DNA of 64,000 bases from Thermobifida halotolerans (GCF_003574835.2 NZ_CP063196.1:558001-622000), one strand, 5' to 3'; counted from the stretch's first letter, positions 36,315-50,039 are shown. Notes: a model not told the origin generated them from the letters alone. Made by a program: numbers and translations.

Positions 36315-37606
36315 CCGACACCAAGCGCTACCTGATCCGCGACACCCGCGTCCTGGGCGGCGAGCGCACCGACATCCTGCTGGGCTCCGGCCGCATCGAG
36401 CAGATCGGCGCGGACCTGCCCGCAGACGGGGCCGAGGTCGTCGACGCGGCGGGGGCGATCGCCCTGCCCGGACTGGTCGACCTCCACACCCACCTGCGTG
36501 AACCCGGACGCGAGGACGCCGAGACCGTCGCCACCGGTTCGCGGTCGGCCGCGATGGGCGGCTACACCGCCGTCTTCGCCATGGCCAACACCGACCCCGT
36601 CGCCGACACCGCCGGAGTCGTCGAGCAGGTCTGGCGGCTGGGCCGCGACGCGGGCTACTGCGACGTGCACCCCGTGGGCGCGGTCACCGTCGGCCTGGGC
36701 GGCCGGCAGTTGGCCGAACTCGGCGCGATGGCGGACTCCCCGGCCCGGGTGCGCGTGTTCTCCGACGACGGCATGTGCGTCTCCGACGCGCTGCTCATGC
36801 GCCGCGCCCTGGAGTACGTCAAGGCCTTCGGCGGGGTCGTCGCCCAGCACGCCCAGGAGCCGCGGCTGACCGAGGGCGCCCAGATGAACGAGGGCGTCGT
36901 CTCCGACCGGCTGGGCCTGGCGGGCTGGCCCGCGGTCGCCGAGGAGGCGATCATCGCCCGCGACTGCCTGCTCGCCGAGCACGTCGGCTCGCGCCTGCAC
37001 GTCTGCCACGTCTCCACCAGGGGGTCGGTGCAGATCATCCGCTGGGCCAAGAGCCGCGGCTGCGACGTCACCGCGGAGGTGACCCCGCACCACCTGCTGC
37101 TCACCGACGAACTCGCCGAGAGCTACGACCCGGTCTACAAGGTCAACCCGCCGCTGCGCACCGCCGAGGACGTCGAGGCGCTGCGCGAGGGACTGGCCGA
37201 CGGCACGATCGACATCGTGGCCACCGACCACGCGCCGCACCCCAGCGAGGCCAAGGAGACCGAGTGGGGCCAGGCCGCGATGGGAATGCTCGGCCTGGAG
37301 ACGGCGCTGTCGGTGGTGCAGCACACGATGGTCGACACCGGCCGCCTCGACTGGGCCGGGGTGGCGCGGCGCATGTCGGCCACTCCCGCCCGGATCGGCC
37401 GCGTCACCGACCAGGGCCGCCCGGTCGCCGTCGGGGAGCCCGCCAACATCACGCTCTACGACCCGACCGCCACGCGGGTGGTCGACCCCTCCGCGATGGC
37501 GTCCAAGAGCCGCAACTCGCCCTACGTCGGCATGACGCTGCCGGGCCGCGTGCTCGCCACCTTCCTGCGCGGGGTTCCGACCGTCCTCGACGGGAAGATC
37601 CAGTGA
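36311..37606 (+). CDS. pyrC: Dihydroorotase
   Basis: Cyclises carbamoyl aspartate to dihydroorotate. A 431-residue type I amidohydrolase: metal motif [26 protein letters not shown] and the catalytic Asp in [10 protein letters not shown]. The ATG overlaps the pyrB stop (ATGA). As a type I enzyme it may associate with PyrB (family knowledge). Confidence 0.97.
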   Translation: MTDTKRYLIRDTRVLGGERTDILLGSGRIEQIGADLPADGAEVVDAAGAIALPGLVDLHTHLREPGREDAETVATGSRSAAMGGYTAVFAMANTDPVADTAGVVEQVWRLGRDAGYCDVHPVGAVTVGLGGRQLAELGAMADSPARVRVFSDDGMCVSDALLMRRALEYVKAFGGVVAQHAQEPRLTEGAQMNEGVVSDRLGLAGWPAVAEEAIIARDCLLAEHVGSRLHVCHVSTRGSVQIIRWAKSRGCDVTAEVTPHHLLLTDELAESYDPVYKVNPPLRTAEDVEALREGLADGTIDIVATDHAPHPSEAKETEWGQAAMGMLGLETALSVVQHTMVDTGRLDWAGVARRMSATPARIGRVTDQGRPVAVGEPANITLYDPTATRVVDPSAMASKSRNSPYVGMTLPGRVLATFLRGVPTVLDGKIQ

Positions 37607-37608
37607 CC

Positions 37609-38862
37609 ATGAGCGACCACTTCCAGGCGCCCGCGACCCCGCCGCCCGCGAACGGCGCGGCGGGCGGGGAGCGCCGCAGCGACCAGACCACACCCATCCG
37701 TCCCGCAGAGGGGAAGAAGAACGTGCAGGTGCCCGCGATCCTGGTGCTGGAGGACGGCCGAGTCTTCCACGGGGCCTCCTTCGGAGCCGAGGGGGAGACC
37801 TTCGGCGAGATCGTGTTCAACACCGGCATGACCGGCTACCAGGAGACTCTCACCGATCCCTCCTACCACCGCCAGATCGTGGCGATGACCGCGCCGCACA
37901 TCGGCAACACCGGGGTCAACGACGACGACCCCGAGTCGGGCCGCATCTGGGTGGCCGGGTACGTCGTCCGCGAGCCCGCCCGCATCCCGTCGAACTGGCG
38001 GGCCAAGCGCACCCTCGACGAGGAGCTGCGCCGCCAGGGGATCGTGGGCATCGCGATGCCCGGCACCCGGGCGCTCACCCGCCACCTGCGCGACAAGGGC
38101 GCGATGCGCGCCGCGATCAGCACCGTGGAGCTCGACCCGCAGCGGCTGCTGGAGCGGGTCCTGGCCAGCCCCCGGATGGCGGGCGCCGACCTGGCCGGCG
38201 AGGTCACCACCGCCGAGCCGTACACGGTCCGCCCGCCCGAGGGCGTGCCCACCCGGTTCACCGTCGCCGCGGTCGACCTCGGCATCAAGGCGATGACCCC
38301 GCAGCGGCTCGCCGAACGCGGCTGCGAGGTGCGGGTCCTGCCCGCCGACACCACCGCCGAGGAGATCCTCGCCCTCGACCCCGACGGCGTGTTCTTCAGC
38401 AACGGCCCCGGCGACCCCGCCACCGCCGACACCGCCGTGGCGGCGATGCGCGGCGTGCTGGACGCGGGCAGGCCGCTGTTCGGCATCTGCTTCGGCAACC
38501 AGATCCTGGGCCGGGCCCTGGGACTGGGCACCTACAAGCTGCCCTTCGGGCACCGGGGCATCAACCAGCCGGTCCGCGACACCCGGACCGGGCGCGTCTA
38601 CATCACCAGCCAGAACCACGGCTTCGCGGTGCGCGCCGACGCCGACGGTGCGTTCGACACCCCGTACGGCCGCGCCGAGGTCAGCTACATCGGACTCAAC
38701 GACAACGTGGTCGAGGGGCTGCGGCTGCTGGACCGTCCGGCGTTCAGCGCCCAGTTCCACCCCGAGGCCGCCGCCGGACCGCACGACGCCGCCGAGCTGT
38801 TCGACGCCTTCGTCGACCTCATGGCCGCCCACCGGGACGCGCGCGACGCCGCACGGGTCTGA
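37609..38862 (+). CDS. carA: Carbamoyl-phosphate synthase small (glutaminase) subunit
   Basis: Hydrolyses glutamine and channels ammonia to CarB. The class I amidotransferase domain carries the Cys nucleophile in FGICFGNQI and the His-Glu pair in QFHPEA. From ATG 37609 the protein has 417 residues, about 38 longer than usual. The extension is Pro/Ala/Gly-rich, but its third-position GC is typical of coding DNA. GTG 37723, after GAGGGGAAG, would give a standard 379-residue protein, and GTG 37603 would overlap the pyrC stop. Start uncertain, identity certain. Confidence 0.93.
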   Translation: MSDHFQAPATPPPANGAAGGERRSDQTTPIRPAEGKKNVQVPAILVLEDGRVFHGASFGAEGETFGEIVFNTGMTGYQETLTDPSYHRQIVAMTAPHIGNTGVNDDDPESGRIWVAGYVVREPARIPSNWRAKRTLDEELRRQGIVGIAMPGTRALTRHLRDKGAMRAAISTVELDPQRLLERVLASPRMAGADLAGEVTTAEPYTVRPPEGVPTRFTVAAVDLGIKAMTPQRLAERGCEVRVLPADTTAEEILALDPDGVFFSNGPGDPATADTAVAAMRGVLDAGRPLFGICFGNQILGRALGLGTYKLPFGHRGINQPVRDTRTGRVYITSQNHGFAVRADADGAFDTPYGRAEVSYIGLNDNVVEGLRLLDRPAFSAQFHPEAAAGPHDAAELFDAFVDLMAAHRDARDAARV

Positions 38863-38973
38863 ACCGCCCGACCACGGCGACCGCCGCACCACACCCCGCG
38901 GAGACCGACACGCCCACCGGCGGCGGTCCGCGCCACCAACGCCTCGACCCGACACTGAGGAATACACAGAGCT

Positions 38974-42291
<3,318 letters not shown>

Positions 42292-42299
42292 CGGATCCG

Positions 42300-42333
42300 C
42301 TCGGGGACGGTCCGTACGCGGACCGTCCCCGAG
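42300..42333 (+). terminator. Hairpin between carB and pyrK
   Basis: A perfect 15-bp stem (CTCGGGGACGGTCCG and complement) with loop TACG, nine bases after the carB stop. It resembles the gene-end hairpins elsewhere in the window and would separate pyrRBC-carAB from pyrKDF or limit read-through. No T-tract. Confidence 0.7.
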
Positions 42334-42470
42334 GCGCGCCCGGGTACGGAACAATGGGGCAGCGAGCGCCCGGACACGGGGTTCTTCTCCGCGAGGCCCC
42401 TTCACGGCCCGTCGCGCGACGGTCGGGAGGGCGCTCGAGGCGGCGGTGAGAATCGAGGGGACCCCCAGGA

Positions 42471-43364
42471 GTGAGTGACGTGCGGCCGGTGCAGATGAGC
42501 AGCCCGGTGCTGACGGTGCGGCAGGTGGACGCCTACCACGCCATCACGGTGGTCGCTCCGGGGATCGCGGAGCGGTTCCGGTCGGGACAGTTCGTCGCGG
42601 TGGCGGTGGGCGGCGAGCACTCCAGCATGCTCACCCGTCGGGTCTTCGCCATCCACGAGGTCAAGCCCGACTACGGCGGTACCGTGGAGTTTCTGTTCAC
42701 GGTGCGCGGCAGGGGCACCGCCTGGCTGGCCGAGCGCCGCTCCCGGGACCTGCTGGACGTCATCGGCCCCCTGGGCAGGCCGTTCCCGCTGCCGCGCGAT
42801 CCGGTCAACTGCGTCCTGGTCGGCGGAGGGGCGGGCAGCGCGCCGCTGTTTCCGCTGGCGCACGCGCTGCGGCGGCGCGGCTGCCGGGTGGACTTCGTGC
42901 TGGGGGCGGCCACGGCGTCGCGGGTGTTCAGCGCGATCACGGCGCGGCGGATCGCCGAGACCGCGACCTTCACCACCGACGACGGCTCCTTCGGGACGCG
43001 CGGCAGGGTCACCGACGTCCTCGACCAGGTGATCGACGACGCCTGTTCGGACGTGGTGTACGCGTGCGGGCCGATGCCGATGCTGCGCGAGGTCACCGCG
43101 GCCGCGGCGCGCCACGGGATTCCGATCCAGGTGTCGGTGGAGGAGACCATGGCGTGCGGCACCGGCGTCTGCATGTCGTGCGTGGTCCCGGTGGTGGGGG
43201 AGGACGGCATCACCCGCATGGCGCGCGCCTGCGTGGACGGCCCGGTGTTCCGGGGCGAGCGCGTGCGGTTCGACGACGTCGGGACGATTCCCTTCGACGC
43301 CCTGGGAGCCCCGGGGTGGAAGGCGCGCGCGAGCGGGGAGGACCGGGCACGCGAGGCCGGATGA
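42471..43364 (+). CDS. pyrK: Dihydroorotate dehydrogenase electron-transfer subunit PyrK
   Basis: A FAD and [2Fe-2S] protein passing electrons from PyrD to NAD+. 297 residues: ferredoxin-reductase-like FAD domain (TRRVFAIHEV), NAD-binding VLVGGGAGSAPLFPLAHAL, YACGPMPML, and the cluster Cys in MACGTGVCMSCVVPV plus a fourth Cys in ARACVDGPVF. GTG 42471 is in the longest frame; GTG 42480, eight bases after AGGAG, may be the real start. Seven bases before pyrD. Confidence 0.94.
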   Translation: MSDVRPVQMSSPVLTVRQVDAYHAITVVAPGIAERFRSGQFVAVAVGGEHSSMLTRRVFAIHEVKPDYGGTVEFLFTVRGRGTAWLAERRSRDLLDVIGPLGRPFPLPRDPVNCVLVGGGAGSAPLFPLAHALRRRGCRVDFVLGAATASRVFSAITARRIAETATFTTDDGSFGTRGRVTDVLDQVIDDACSDVVYACGPMPMLREVTAAAARHGIPIQVSVEETMACGTGVCMSCVVPVVGEDGITRMARACVDGPVFRGERVRFDDVGTIPFDALGAPGWKARASGEDRAREAG

Positions 43365-43371
43365 GCACGCG

Positions 43372-44349
43372 GTGACGGCGACGGAGAGGACGGCGATGAT
43401 CCCTGATCTGCGGATCGGGCTGGGCGAGTGGGAGCTGGCCAACCCCGTCATGACCGCGGCCGGATGCGCCGGGTCGGGACGTGAGCTGGCGAGGTTCTTC
43501 GACATCGCGCGGATCGGGGCGGTGGTCACCAAGTCCGTGACACTGGAGCCCCGGGCCGGGCGGCCCGCGCCGCGCATCGCGGAGACGCCCAGCGGGGTGC
43601 TCAGCGCGGTCGGCCTGCAGGGGCCGGGCATCGACGTGCTCCTGCAGCGGGACCTGCCGTGGCTGCTGTCGCGCGGTGCCCGTGTGGTGGTGTCGGTGGC
43701 CGGGGGGAGCGCGGACGAGTACGCCGAACTCGCGCGGCGGCTGTCGGAGGCACCCGGAGTGGCCATGATCGAGGTGAACCTCTCCAGTCCCGACCCGGCG
43801 CGCGGGGGGCGGCACTTCGTGCAGGACTCCGCGGCCGCGGCCCGGGTGGTGGGCGCGGTGCGGGAGAACGCCCGGGCCGACATCCCGGTGTTCGCCAAGC
43901 TCTCCCCCGACGTGTCGGACCTGGTGGGGCTGGCGGCGGACTGCGTCGAGGCGGGCGCGGACGGGCTGGCCATGATCAACACGGTCCGGGGGATGGCCAT
44001 CGACGCCGACACGCTGCGTCCGGCGGTGGCGGGCGGCATGGGCGGGCTGTCGGGACCGGCGATCCGCCCGATCGCCGTGGCCTGCGTCTACCAGGTGCAC
44101 GCGGCGCTGCCCGAGGTGCCCATCGTCGGGATGGGCGGGGTGCGCACCGGGGCCGACGCGATGGAGTTCCTGCTGGCCGGGGCCAGTGCCGTGGCCGTGG
44201 GCAGCGCGCTCTTCCACGATCCGTCGGCGTGCGTGCGGGTGGTGCGGGAGCTGGAGCGGGAGTTGGTCGACCGGGGGGTGGAGCGGGTCGGCTCCCTGGT
44301 CGGCGCGGCGCACCGCACCGCGGGGGCGGCGGGCGTGGCGGCGGAGTGA
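43372..44349 (+). CDS. pyrD: Dihydroorotate dehydrogenase catalytic subunit (class 1B-like)
   Basis: Oxidises dihydroorotate to orotate with FMN. A 325-residue TIM barrel; pairing with PyrK identifies class 1B. Blocks: NPVMTAAGCAGSG, GAVVTKSVTLEPR, AKLSPDVSDL, GGLSGPAIRPIA and GMGGVRTGADAMEFLLAGA. The position of the usual catalytic Cys (NLSCPN) holds Ser139 (EVNLSSPDP), a residue normally used by membrane-linked class 2 enzymes. ATG 43396 preceded by GGAGAGGA is an alternative start. Confidence 0.93.
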   Translation: MTATERTAMIPDLRIGLGEWELANPVMTAAGCAGSGRELARFFDIARIGAVVTKSVTLEPRAGRPAPRIAETPSGVLSAVGLQGPGIDVLLQRDLPWLLSRGARVVVSVAGGSADEYAELARRLSEAPGVAMIEVNLSSPDPARGGRHFVQDSAAAARVVGAVRENARADIPVFAKLSPDVSDLVGLAADCVEAGADGLAMINTVRGMAIDADTLRPAVAGGMGGLSGPAIRPIAVACVYQVHAALPEVPIVGMGGVRTGADAMEFLLAGASAVAVGSALFHDPSACVRVVRELERELVDRGVERVGSLVGAAHRTAGAAGVAAE

Positions 44350-44713
44350 GCGGGCGGATCCGGCGTGGACCGCTCGACGGGGGCGCCTGCGGCCCCCGGG
44401 CGCGGGGACAACCGAAAACCGGCTGAGACGTCCTGTACCGGGTTGGAATCGACGAGTGACCCTTTCCTGGCGGAGAGGGAAGTTGGGGCGCTTGTGGCGC
44501 TTTGGGCGCGTTCTGTGCCTGTTTTCAGCTCGCTGGCGCGTTTGGGCGCCCAGGAAGAGCGGGGTTTCCCGGGAGGCGGGCATGATCGGTCCGCGGAGGG
44601 GAACCCACGGGGACGGCGGGTGCGCCGCGAACAGCGGCGGACTGTCCCCACGGCCCCGCCGTACCGGCGGGGCGTGATCCGACCAACCGTGACACGCATG
44701 AAGGAGAGCCATC
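44350..44713. other. Gene-free spacer between pyrD and pyrF
   Basis: 364 bases. Contains GCGCTTGTGGCGCTTTGGGCGC-like repeated GGCGCTT elements (about 44490-44550) but no gene, RNA or convincing promoter that I can recognise. Its length suggests pyrF may have its own promoter. Confidence 0.35.
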
Positions 44714-45415
44714 GTGGCCGCACCCATCGCCGTCGCGATCGACGCACCGGAAATCGAGACCGCCGCCCGCTGGGCGTCCGCGGTCGCCCCCCACGTCAGC
44801 ACGCTCAAGGTGGGGCTGGAACTGTACCTGCGCTACGGCCCCGAGATCGTCGCGACCATCCGGGGCGCCAACAAGGTGGAGCTCTTCCTCGACCTGAAAC
44901 TGCACGACATCCCCGCGACGGTCGCGGGCGCCGCCCGTGCCGTGGCGCGTCTCAGGCCGCGCTTTCTGACCGTGCACGCCACGGGCGGGTCCGACATGAT
45001 CCGCGCGGCGGTGGAGGCGGCGCCCGACACGCGGATCGCGGCCGTGACGGTTCTGACGTCGCTCGACGAGGCGGCTCTGGAGGCCGTGGGCGTGCGCGGT
45101 CCCGCCTCGGACGCCGTGCGCCGTCTCGCGGTGCTCGCCGTCGACGCGGGAGCGCGGGCGCTGGTGTGCTCCCCCCAGGAGGTGGCCTCGCTGCGGGCGG
45201 AGGTCGGGCCGGACATCACGTTGATCACACCGGGGGTGCGTCCGGCGGGCGCGGAGCGGGGCGACCAGGCTCGGGTGGCCACCCCGGAGGAGGCACTGGC
45301 CGCGGGGGCGGATCTGCTGGTGATCGGCCGTCCCATCACCCGTGCCCCCGACCCGGGGGCCGCTGCCGCGGCGATCGGGGCCGCGCTCCGGCGGGCCCGG
45401 GCCACGGCTTCCTGA
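44714..45415 (+). CDS. pyrF: Orotidine 5'-phosphate decarboxylase
   Basis: Last step of UMP synthesis. A 233-residue barrel of the bacterial short type: Lys-Asp network in [13 protein letters not shown], the start [28 protein letters not shown] and [16 protein letters not shown] with AAGGAGAG upstream. Separated from pyrD by a 364-base spacer. Confidence 0.96.
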   Translation: MAAPIAVAIDAPEIETAARWASAVAPHVSTLKVGLELYLRYGPEIVATIRGANKVELFLDLKLHDIPATVAGAARAVARLRPRFLTVHATGGSDMIRAAVEAAPDTRIAAVTVLTSLDEAALEAVGVRGPASDAVRRLAVLAVDAGARALVCSPQEVASLRAEVGPDITLITPGVRPAGAERGDQARVATPEEALAAGADLLVIGRPITRAPDPGAAAAAIGAALRRARATAS

Positions 45416-45721
45416 CCGGCGGAAGTCTGTTACGGTCATCAGTCAATTGCGGATTTCTTCGTCCGGAATCCGGAGATCCGGCGGGAATGTGGCCAAGCTC
45501 ACGTCAGCGCCCTCGGTGGGAGTCGCTGTCCTGTCCGGATTGTCAAGCAGGGCGGAAATCCGAAAATCAGCAACTGTGAGTAGCTTCCCGTGCGCTGTGC
45601 GTAGTTCCTTGAAGGAAATAGCGCGTGAAAAGCGACTTTGCGTTGCCGAAGAGGGGCGGAACCTACTAACTTGCGCAGGCGTCCGCCCTCTGAAAACTAG
45701 AGAAAACCGAGGTGACCCGGC
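45416..45721. promoter_or_regulatory. Upstream region of mihF
   Basis: 306 bases, distinctly AT-richer than the flanks. TACTAA near 45665 is a possible -10 box. AGAGGGGCGGA and TCCGCCCTCT around it form a stem that would lie at the transcript start. No gene seen. Confidence 0.4.
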
Positions 45722-46039
45722 GTGGCCCTTCCTCCCCTCACTCCTGAACAGCGCGCCGCGGCTCTTGAGAAGGCCGCGAAGGCCAGAAAAGAGCGCGCGG
45801 AGGTCAAGCACCGCCTCAAGCACGGCGGCATCTCGCTGACCGAGGTCCTCAAGCTCGGCCAGACCGACGAGGTCATCGGCAAGATGAAGGTCTCCGCCCT
45901 GCTTGAGTCGCTTCCCGGCGTCGGCAAGGTCCGGGCCAAGCAGATCATGGAGCGGCTCAACATCGCCGAGTCGCGGCGTGTCCGCGGCTTGGGCGCCAAC
46001 CAGCGCGCCGCGCTGGAGAGCGAGTTCGGCGGCCAGTAG
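45722..46039 (+). CDS. mihF: Actinobacterial integration host factor (mIHF)
   Basis: A 105-residue nucleoid-associated DNA-binding protein, essential in mycobacteria. It matches the family end to end: basic N-terminus, KHGGISLTEVLKLGQTDE, the helix-two-turn-helix SLPGVGKVRAKQIMERLNI and RRVRGLGANQRAALE. GTG start with GAGGTGA upstream. The order mihF-gmk-rpoZ-coaBC-metK is a conserved actinobacterial block. Confidence 0.97.
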   Translation: MALPPLTPEQRAAALEKAAKARKERAEVKHRLKHGGISLTEVLKLGQTDEVIGKMKVSALLESLPGVGKVRAKQIMERLNIAESRRVRGLGANQRAALESEFGGQ

Positions 46040-46084
46040 TTCAGGTGAGTCGGGCGCGCCACAGAGCGCGCCTCAGCCTTTGGC

Positions 46085-46125
46085 GGACTGGCCCGTCGAC
46101 GCCCCGGGCGTCGACGGGCCAGTCC
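46085..46125. terminator. Perfect 20-bp inverted repeat after mihF
   Basis: GGACTGGCCCGTCGACGCCC (46085-46104) and its exact complement (46106-46125) meet around one base. It lies 46 bases after mihF and about 100 bases before gmk. Most likely a terminator or transcript-stabilising stem that lets abundant mIHF be made apart from gmk. TATAAA at 46139-46144 could then be a -10 box for gmk. Confidence 0.7.
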
Positions 46126-46224
46126 CCGTTGAGCTGGTATAAAAAGATCCATCCGCGCCACCGGGTCGTGGTCGCGGACCACCGTCCAGCCCGCCCAGAG
46201 CGGGAGCCGGGAGTCTGAGAACCA

Positions 46225-46806
46225 GTGCCTGTTGAGTCCGGTATCGGCCAGCCGAAACGCCTCACGGTCCTGTCCGGACCCTCCGGGGTGGGCAAGAGCA
46301 CCGTCGTCAAGGAGTTGCGCCGCCGCCATCCCGAGGTGTGGCTGTCGGTGTCGGTCACCACGCGATCCCCGCGCCCCGGAGAGACCGACGGAGTCGAGTA
46401 CCACTTCGTCGACGACGCCGAGTTCGACCGCCTCATCGCGGAGAAGCAGCTGCTGGAGTGGGCCGAGTTCGCGGGGAACCGCTACGGCACCCCGCGCGAG
46501 CCGGTGGTCGAGCACCTGGCGGCCGGCCAGCCCGTGCTGCTGGAGATCGAACTGAACGGCGCCCGCCAGGTACGCGCCAACATGCCCGAGGCGTTCCTGG
46601 TCTTCCTCGCCCCGCCGTCCTGGGAGGAACTGGTCCGCCGACTCACCGGACGCGGAACCGAGTCCCCCGAGGTGGTCCAGCGCCGACTCGACACCGCCCG
46701 CGTCGAACTGGCCGCCGAGAAGGAGTTCGACGTCACGCTCGTCAACACGTCGGTGCACGACGTGTGCGATGAGCTGCTAGGTTTGATGGTTGCGCCGTCC
46801 ACGTAG
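46225..46806 (+). CDS. gmk: Guanylate kinase
   Basis: Phosphorylates GMP to GDP. 193 residues: P-loop [16 protein letters not shown]-binding [12 protein letters not shown] and [18 protein letters not shown], and the lid RLTGRGTES. Start GTG 46225 has only a weak GGGAG about 20 bases upstream; TTG 46231 is possible. Follows mihF and precedes rpoZ. Confidence 0.97.
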   Translation: MPVESGIGQPKRLTVLSGPSGVGKSTVVKELRRRHPEVWLSVSVTTRSPRPGETDGVEYHFVDDAEFDRLIAEKQLLEWAEFAGNRYGTPREPVVEHLAAGQPVLLEIELNGARQVRANMPEAFLVFLAPPSWEELVRRLTGRGTESPEVVQRRLDTARVELAAEKEFDVTLVNTSVHDVCDELLGLMVAPST

Positions 46807-46944
46807 CGACCAGGCGCACTCGGGGGCGTCCCGTCCGGCGGAGCCGGACACCGGTCCGTGCCGACGGTCCCGCGCCCCGTGTCCATCCGCATTCCACGGC
46901 GCCGCGCACGGCGCGGAGCCCCGACCGTCTAGGGGTTAGGCACC

Positions 46945-47211
46945 TTGGCTGGTACACCGCCCGTCGCCGAAGGCATCACCAACCCGCCGATCGACGAACT
47001 CCTCGAGGTCGTCGACAGCAAGTACAGCCTCGTCACCATGGCCGCCAAGCGGGCCCGGCAGATCAACGCCTACTACGCCCAGCTGGGCGAGGGGCTGCTG
47101 GAGTACGTGGGCCCCCTCGTGGAGACCCAGGTCCAGGAGAAGTCCCTGTCCATCGCGCTGCGCGAGATCAGGGAGGGCCTCCTGAGCGCCGAGGCCCAAG
47201 AGAACGCATAA
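46945..47211 (+). CDS. rpoZ: RNA polymerase omega subunit
   Basis: 88 residues that assist assembly of the beta' subunit. Diagnostic blocks: [38 protein letters not shown] and [15 protein letters not shown] 46945 is chosen because the N-terminus ([15 protein letters not shown]) then has normal length. TAGGGGTTAGG directly before it may act as promoter or ribosome-binding site. Confidence 0.95.
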   Translation: MAGTPPVAEGITNPPIDELLEVVDSKYSLVTMAAKRARQINAYYAQLGEGLLEYVGPLVETQVQEKSLSIALREIREGLLSAEAQENA

Positions 47212-47345
47212 GAGCCGTCCCGACCTGCGGGCTTCCCGCGGACCGAGTGCACCCTACCCCGCCCGTCCCACGCGGGAGGGCGACGGATAGGGTCGCGGTC
47301 GGCGGGAAGCCGGAAGGTGAGCAGTGAGGAAGGGACGGTGCCGCG

Positions 47346-48584
47346 ATGTCGGCTGAGCGCGCACCCGAGGTCGTTCTCGGCGTCGGCGGGGGAATCGCCG
47401 CCTACAAGATCTGCGAGCTGTTGCGCCGCCTCACCGAGTCCGGTCACCGGGTCCGGGTGGTCCCCACCCGCGACGCCCTGCGGTTCGTGGGCGAGCCCAC
47501 CTGGGCCGCGCTGTCCGGCAGACCCGTCGCCACCGACGTGTGGCAGTCGGTGCACGAGGTCCCCCACGTACGCCTCGGTCAGCACGCCGACCTGGTGTTC
47601 GTCGCCCCGGCCACCGCCGACCTGCTGGCCCGGGCCGCCCACGGCATGGCCGACGACCTGCTCACCAACACGCTGCTCACCGCGCGCTGCCCGGTCGTGT
47701 TCGCGCCCGCCATGCACACCGAGATGTGGGAGCACCCGGCCACCCGGCACAACGTCGCCACGCTCCGCTCCCGCGGCGCGATCGTGCTGGAACCCGCCTC
47801 GGGGCGGCTCACCGGAGCCGACACCGGCAAGGGGCGCCTGCCCGAACCCGCCGAACTGTTCGACGCCGCCCGCCGTGTGCTAGCCCGCGGCTCACTCCCC
47901 ACCGACCTGGCCGGGCGGCACGTGGTCGTCTCCGCGGGCGGCACCCGCGAGGCCCTCGACCCGGTCCGCTTCCTGGGCAACCGGTCGACGGGGATGCAGG
48001 GGTACGCGCTGGCCGCCACCGCCGTGGCCCGCGGCGCCCGGGTCACCCTCGTCTCCGCGAACGTGGCGCTGCCGCCCCCGGCGGGAGCCGACGTGCGCCC
48101 GGTCACCTCCGCGGTGGAGTTGCGCGACGCGGTCCGCGAGGCCGCGGCGCGGGCCGACGCGGTGGTCATGGCGGCGGCCGTCGCCGACTTCCGTCCCGAC
48201 ACGGTGGCCACCGGGAAGATCAAGAAGACCGGTGGGCGTCCCGCGCCGATCGCCCTCGTGGAGAACCCCGACATCCTCGCGGAGCTCAGCCGCGACCGGC
48301 TCCGGCCCGACCAGGTCGTCGTGGGCTTCGCCGCCGAGACCGACAACGTGCTGGAGCACGGCCGCGACAAGCTCCGCCGCAAGGGCTGCGACCTGCTCGT
48401 GGTCAACCAGGTCGGTGACGGCAGGGCGTTCGGCACCCCCGACAACCAGGCGGTGGTGCTCGGCCCCGACGGACTGGCCGTGGACATCCCGCGCGGTCCC
48501 AAGGAGGACCTCGCCGACCGGGTGTGGGATCTGGTGGCCGAACGTCTTGGCGGCACGGTGCGAACCGCTGATCCTGGGCGATAA
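47346..48584 (+). CDS. coaBC: Phosphopantothenoylcysteine decarboxylase/synthetase
   Basis: A bifunctional coenzyme A enzyme of 412 residues. The N-terminal CoaC flavoprotein has VGGGIAAYKICELLRRL, VAPATADLLAR and PAMHTEMWEHP; the C-terminal CoaB synthetase has SAGGTREALDPVRFLGNRST, AAAVADFRP, KIKK and GFAAETDN. ATG with GAGGAAGGGA upstream. The lengths of both domains are standard. Confidence 0.97.
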   Translation: MSAERAPEVVLGVGGGIAAYKICELLRRLTESGHRVRVVPTRDALRFVGEPTWAALSGRPVATDVWQSVHEVPHVRLGQHADLVFVAPATADLLARAAHGMADDLLTNTLLTARCPVVFAPAMHTEMWEHPATRHNVATLRSRGAIVLEPASGRLTGADTGKGRLPEPAELFDAARRVLARGSLPTDLAGRHVVVSAGGTREALDPVRFLGNRSTGMQGYALAATAVARGARVTLVSANVALPPPAGADVRPVTSAVELRDAVREAAARADAVVMAAAVADFRPDTVATGKIKKTGGRPAPIALVENPDILAELSRDRLRPDQVVVGFAAETDNVLEHGRDKLRRKGCDLLVVNQVGDGRAFGTPDNQAVVLGPDGLAVDIPRGPKEDLADRVWDLVAERLGGTVRTADPGR

Positions 48585-48824
48585 TGACCACGGCGTTGCG
48601 CCACTCCACCGGAGGAGGCCACCAGGGGCCGGTCCGGCGAGGCCGCCCGTCACCACATCCGAGGAGCTCGACACAGCAGCCGGTCCGGCATGTGTCGATC
48701 CCCACTACAGTGGACCAATAAAACCAACCCCGCCGGTCGGGAACGGCCGGGGAGCCCCGAGGCGCCCCGGGCCCGGACGGCACGACAACTGTCAGCCAGC
48801 AGCCGCTGCGAGGAGTCCCACACC

Positions 48825-50018
48825 GTGTCCCGTCGACTTTTCACTTCCGAGTCGGTCACCGAAGGCCACCCCGACAAGATCGCCGACCAGATCAGCGACG
48901 CGATCCTCGACTCGATGCTCAAGGAGGACCCCCGGAGCCGGGTCGCCGTGGAGACCCTCGTCACGACCGGTCAGGTGCATGTCGCAGGTGAGGTGACCAC
49001 GTCCACCTACGTCGACATCCCCACCATCATCCGCGAGAAGATCCTGGAGATCGGCTACGACTCCTCGGCCAAGGGCTTCGACGGAGCCTCCTGCGGCGTC
49101 TCGGTCTCCATCGGCGCGCAGTCGCCCGACATCGCCCAGGGCGTCGACACCGCCTACGAGACGCGCGAGAACGAGGCCTCCGACGACCTCGACCGGCAGG
49201 GCGCGGGCGACCAGGGCCTGATGTTCGGCTACGCCAACAGCGAGACGCCCGAGCTGATGCCGCTGCCGATCAAGCTCGCGCACGCCCTGGCCCAGCGGCT
49301 GGCCCAGGTGCGCCGCGACGGCACCGTTCCCTACCTGAGGCCCGACGGCAAGACCCAGGTCACCGTCGAGTACGACGGCCAGACCCCGGTCCGGCTGGAC
49401 ACCGTCGTGGTCTCCAGCCAGCACGCCCCCGACATCGACCTGCGCGAGCTGCTGACGCCCGATGTCAAGGAGCACGTGATCGCCCCGGTCGTGGCCGAGT
49501 ACGGCCTGGAGGCCGACAACTACCGGCTGCTGGTCAACCCGACCGGGCGGTTCGAGATCGGCGGTCCGATGGGCGACGCCGGACTGACCGGCCGCAAGGT
49601 CATCGTCGACACCTACGGCGGATACGCCCGCCACGGCGGCGGCGCGTTCTCCGGCAAGGACCCGTCCAAGGTCGACCGCTCCGCCGCCTACGCCACCCGC
49701 TGGGTCGCCAAGAACATCGTCGCCGCCGGGCTGGCCGAGCGCGTCGAGGTCCAGGTCGCCTACGCGATCGGCAAGGCCCAGCCGGTCGGCGTCTTCCTGG
49801 AGACCTTCGGCACCGAGCAGGTCGCCCCGGAGATGATCGAGAAGGCCGTGCTGGAGGTCTTCGACCTGCGGCCCGCCGCGATCATCCGCGACCTCGACCT
49901 GCTGCGCCCCATCTACTCCAAGACCGCCGCCTACGGCCACTTCGGCCGGGAGGTCCCCGAGTTCACCTGGGAGCGCACCGACCGCGTCGAGGCGCTGAAG
50001 TCCGCCGTGGGTGCCTGA
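48825..50018 (+). CDS. metK: S-adenosylmethionine synthetase
   Basis: Makes SAM from methionine and ATP. 397 residues: [73 protein letters not shown] 48825 with GAGGAG nine bases upstream. TACAGT near 48708 is a possible -10 box. I saw no SAM riboswitch in the 240-base upstream region. Confidence 0.98.
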   Translation: MSRRLFTSESVTEGHPDKIADQISDAILDSMLKEDPRSRVAVETLVTTGQVHVAGEVTTSTYVDIPTIIREKILEIGYDSSAKGFDGASCGVSVSIGAQSPDIAQGVDTAYETRENEASDDLDRQGAGDQGLMFGYANSETPELMPLPIKLAHALAQRLAQVRRDGTVPYLRPDGKTQVTVEYDGQTPVRLDTVVVSSQHAPDIDLRELLTPDVKEHVIAPVVAEYGLEADNYRLLVNPTGRFEIGGPMGDAGLTGRKVIVDTYGGYARHGGGAFSGKDPSKVDRSAAYATRWVAKNIVAAGLAERVEVQVAYAIGKAQPVGVFLETFGTEQVAPEMIEKAVLEVFDLRPAAIIRDLDLLRPIYSKTAAYGHFGREVPEFTWERTDRVEALKSAVGA

Positions 50019-50039
50019 TCCGCACTTGAGGACAGCCGA

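Noticed and set aside
44365-45579. Plus-strand frame overlapping pyrF and its upstream spacer
   Set aside because: Out of frame with the well-supported pyrF; Arg/Gly-rich shadow translation only.
48585-48824. Possible SAM riboswitch before metK
   Set aside because: None of the conserved SAM-I or SAM-IV blocks could be matched. The region looks like a plain promoter and leader.
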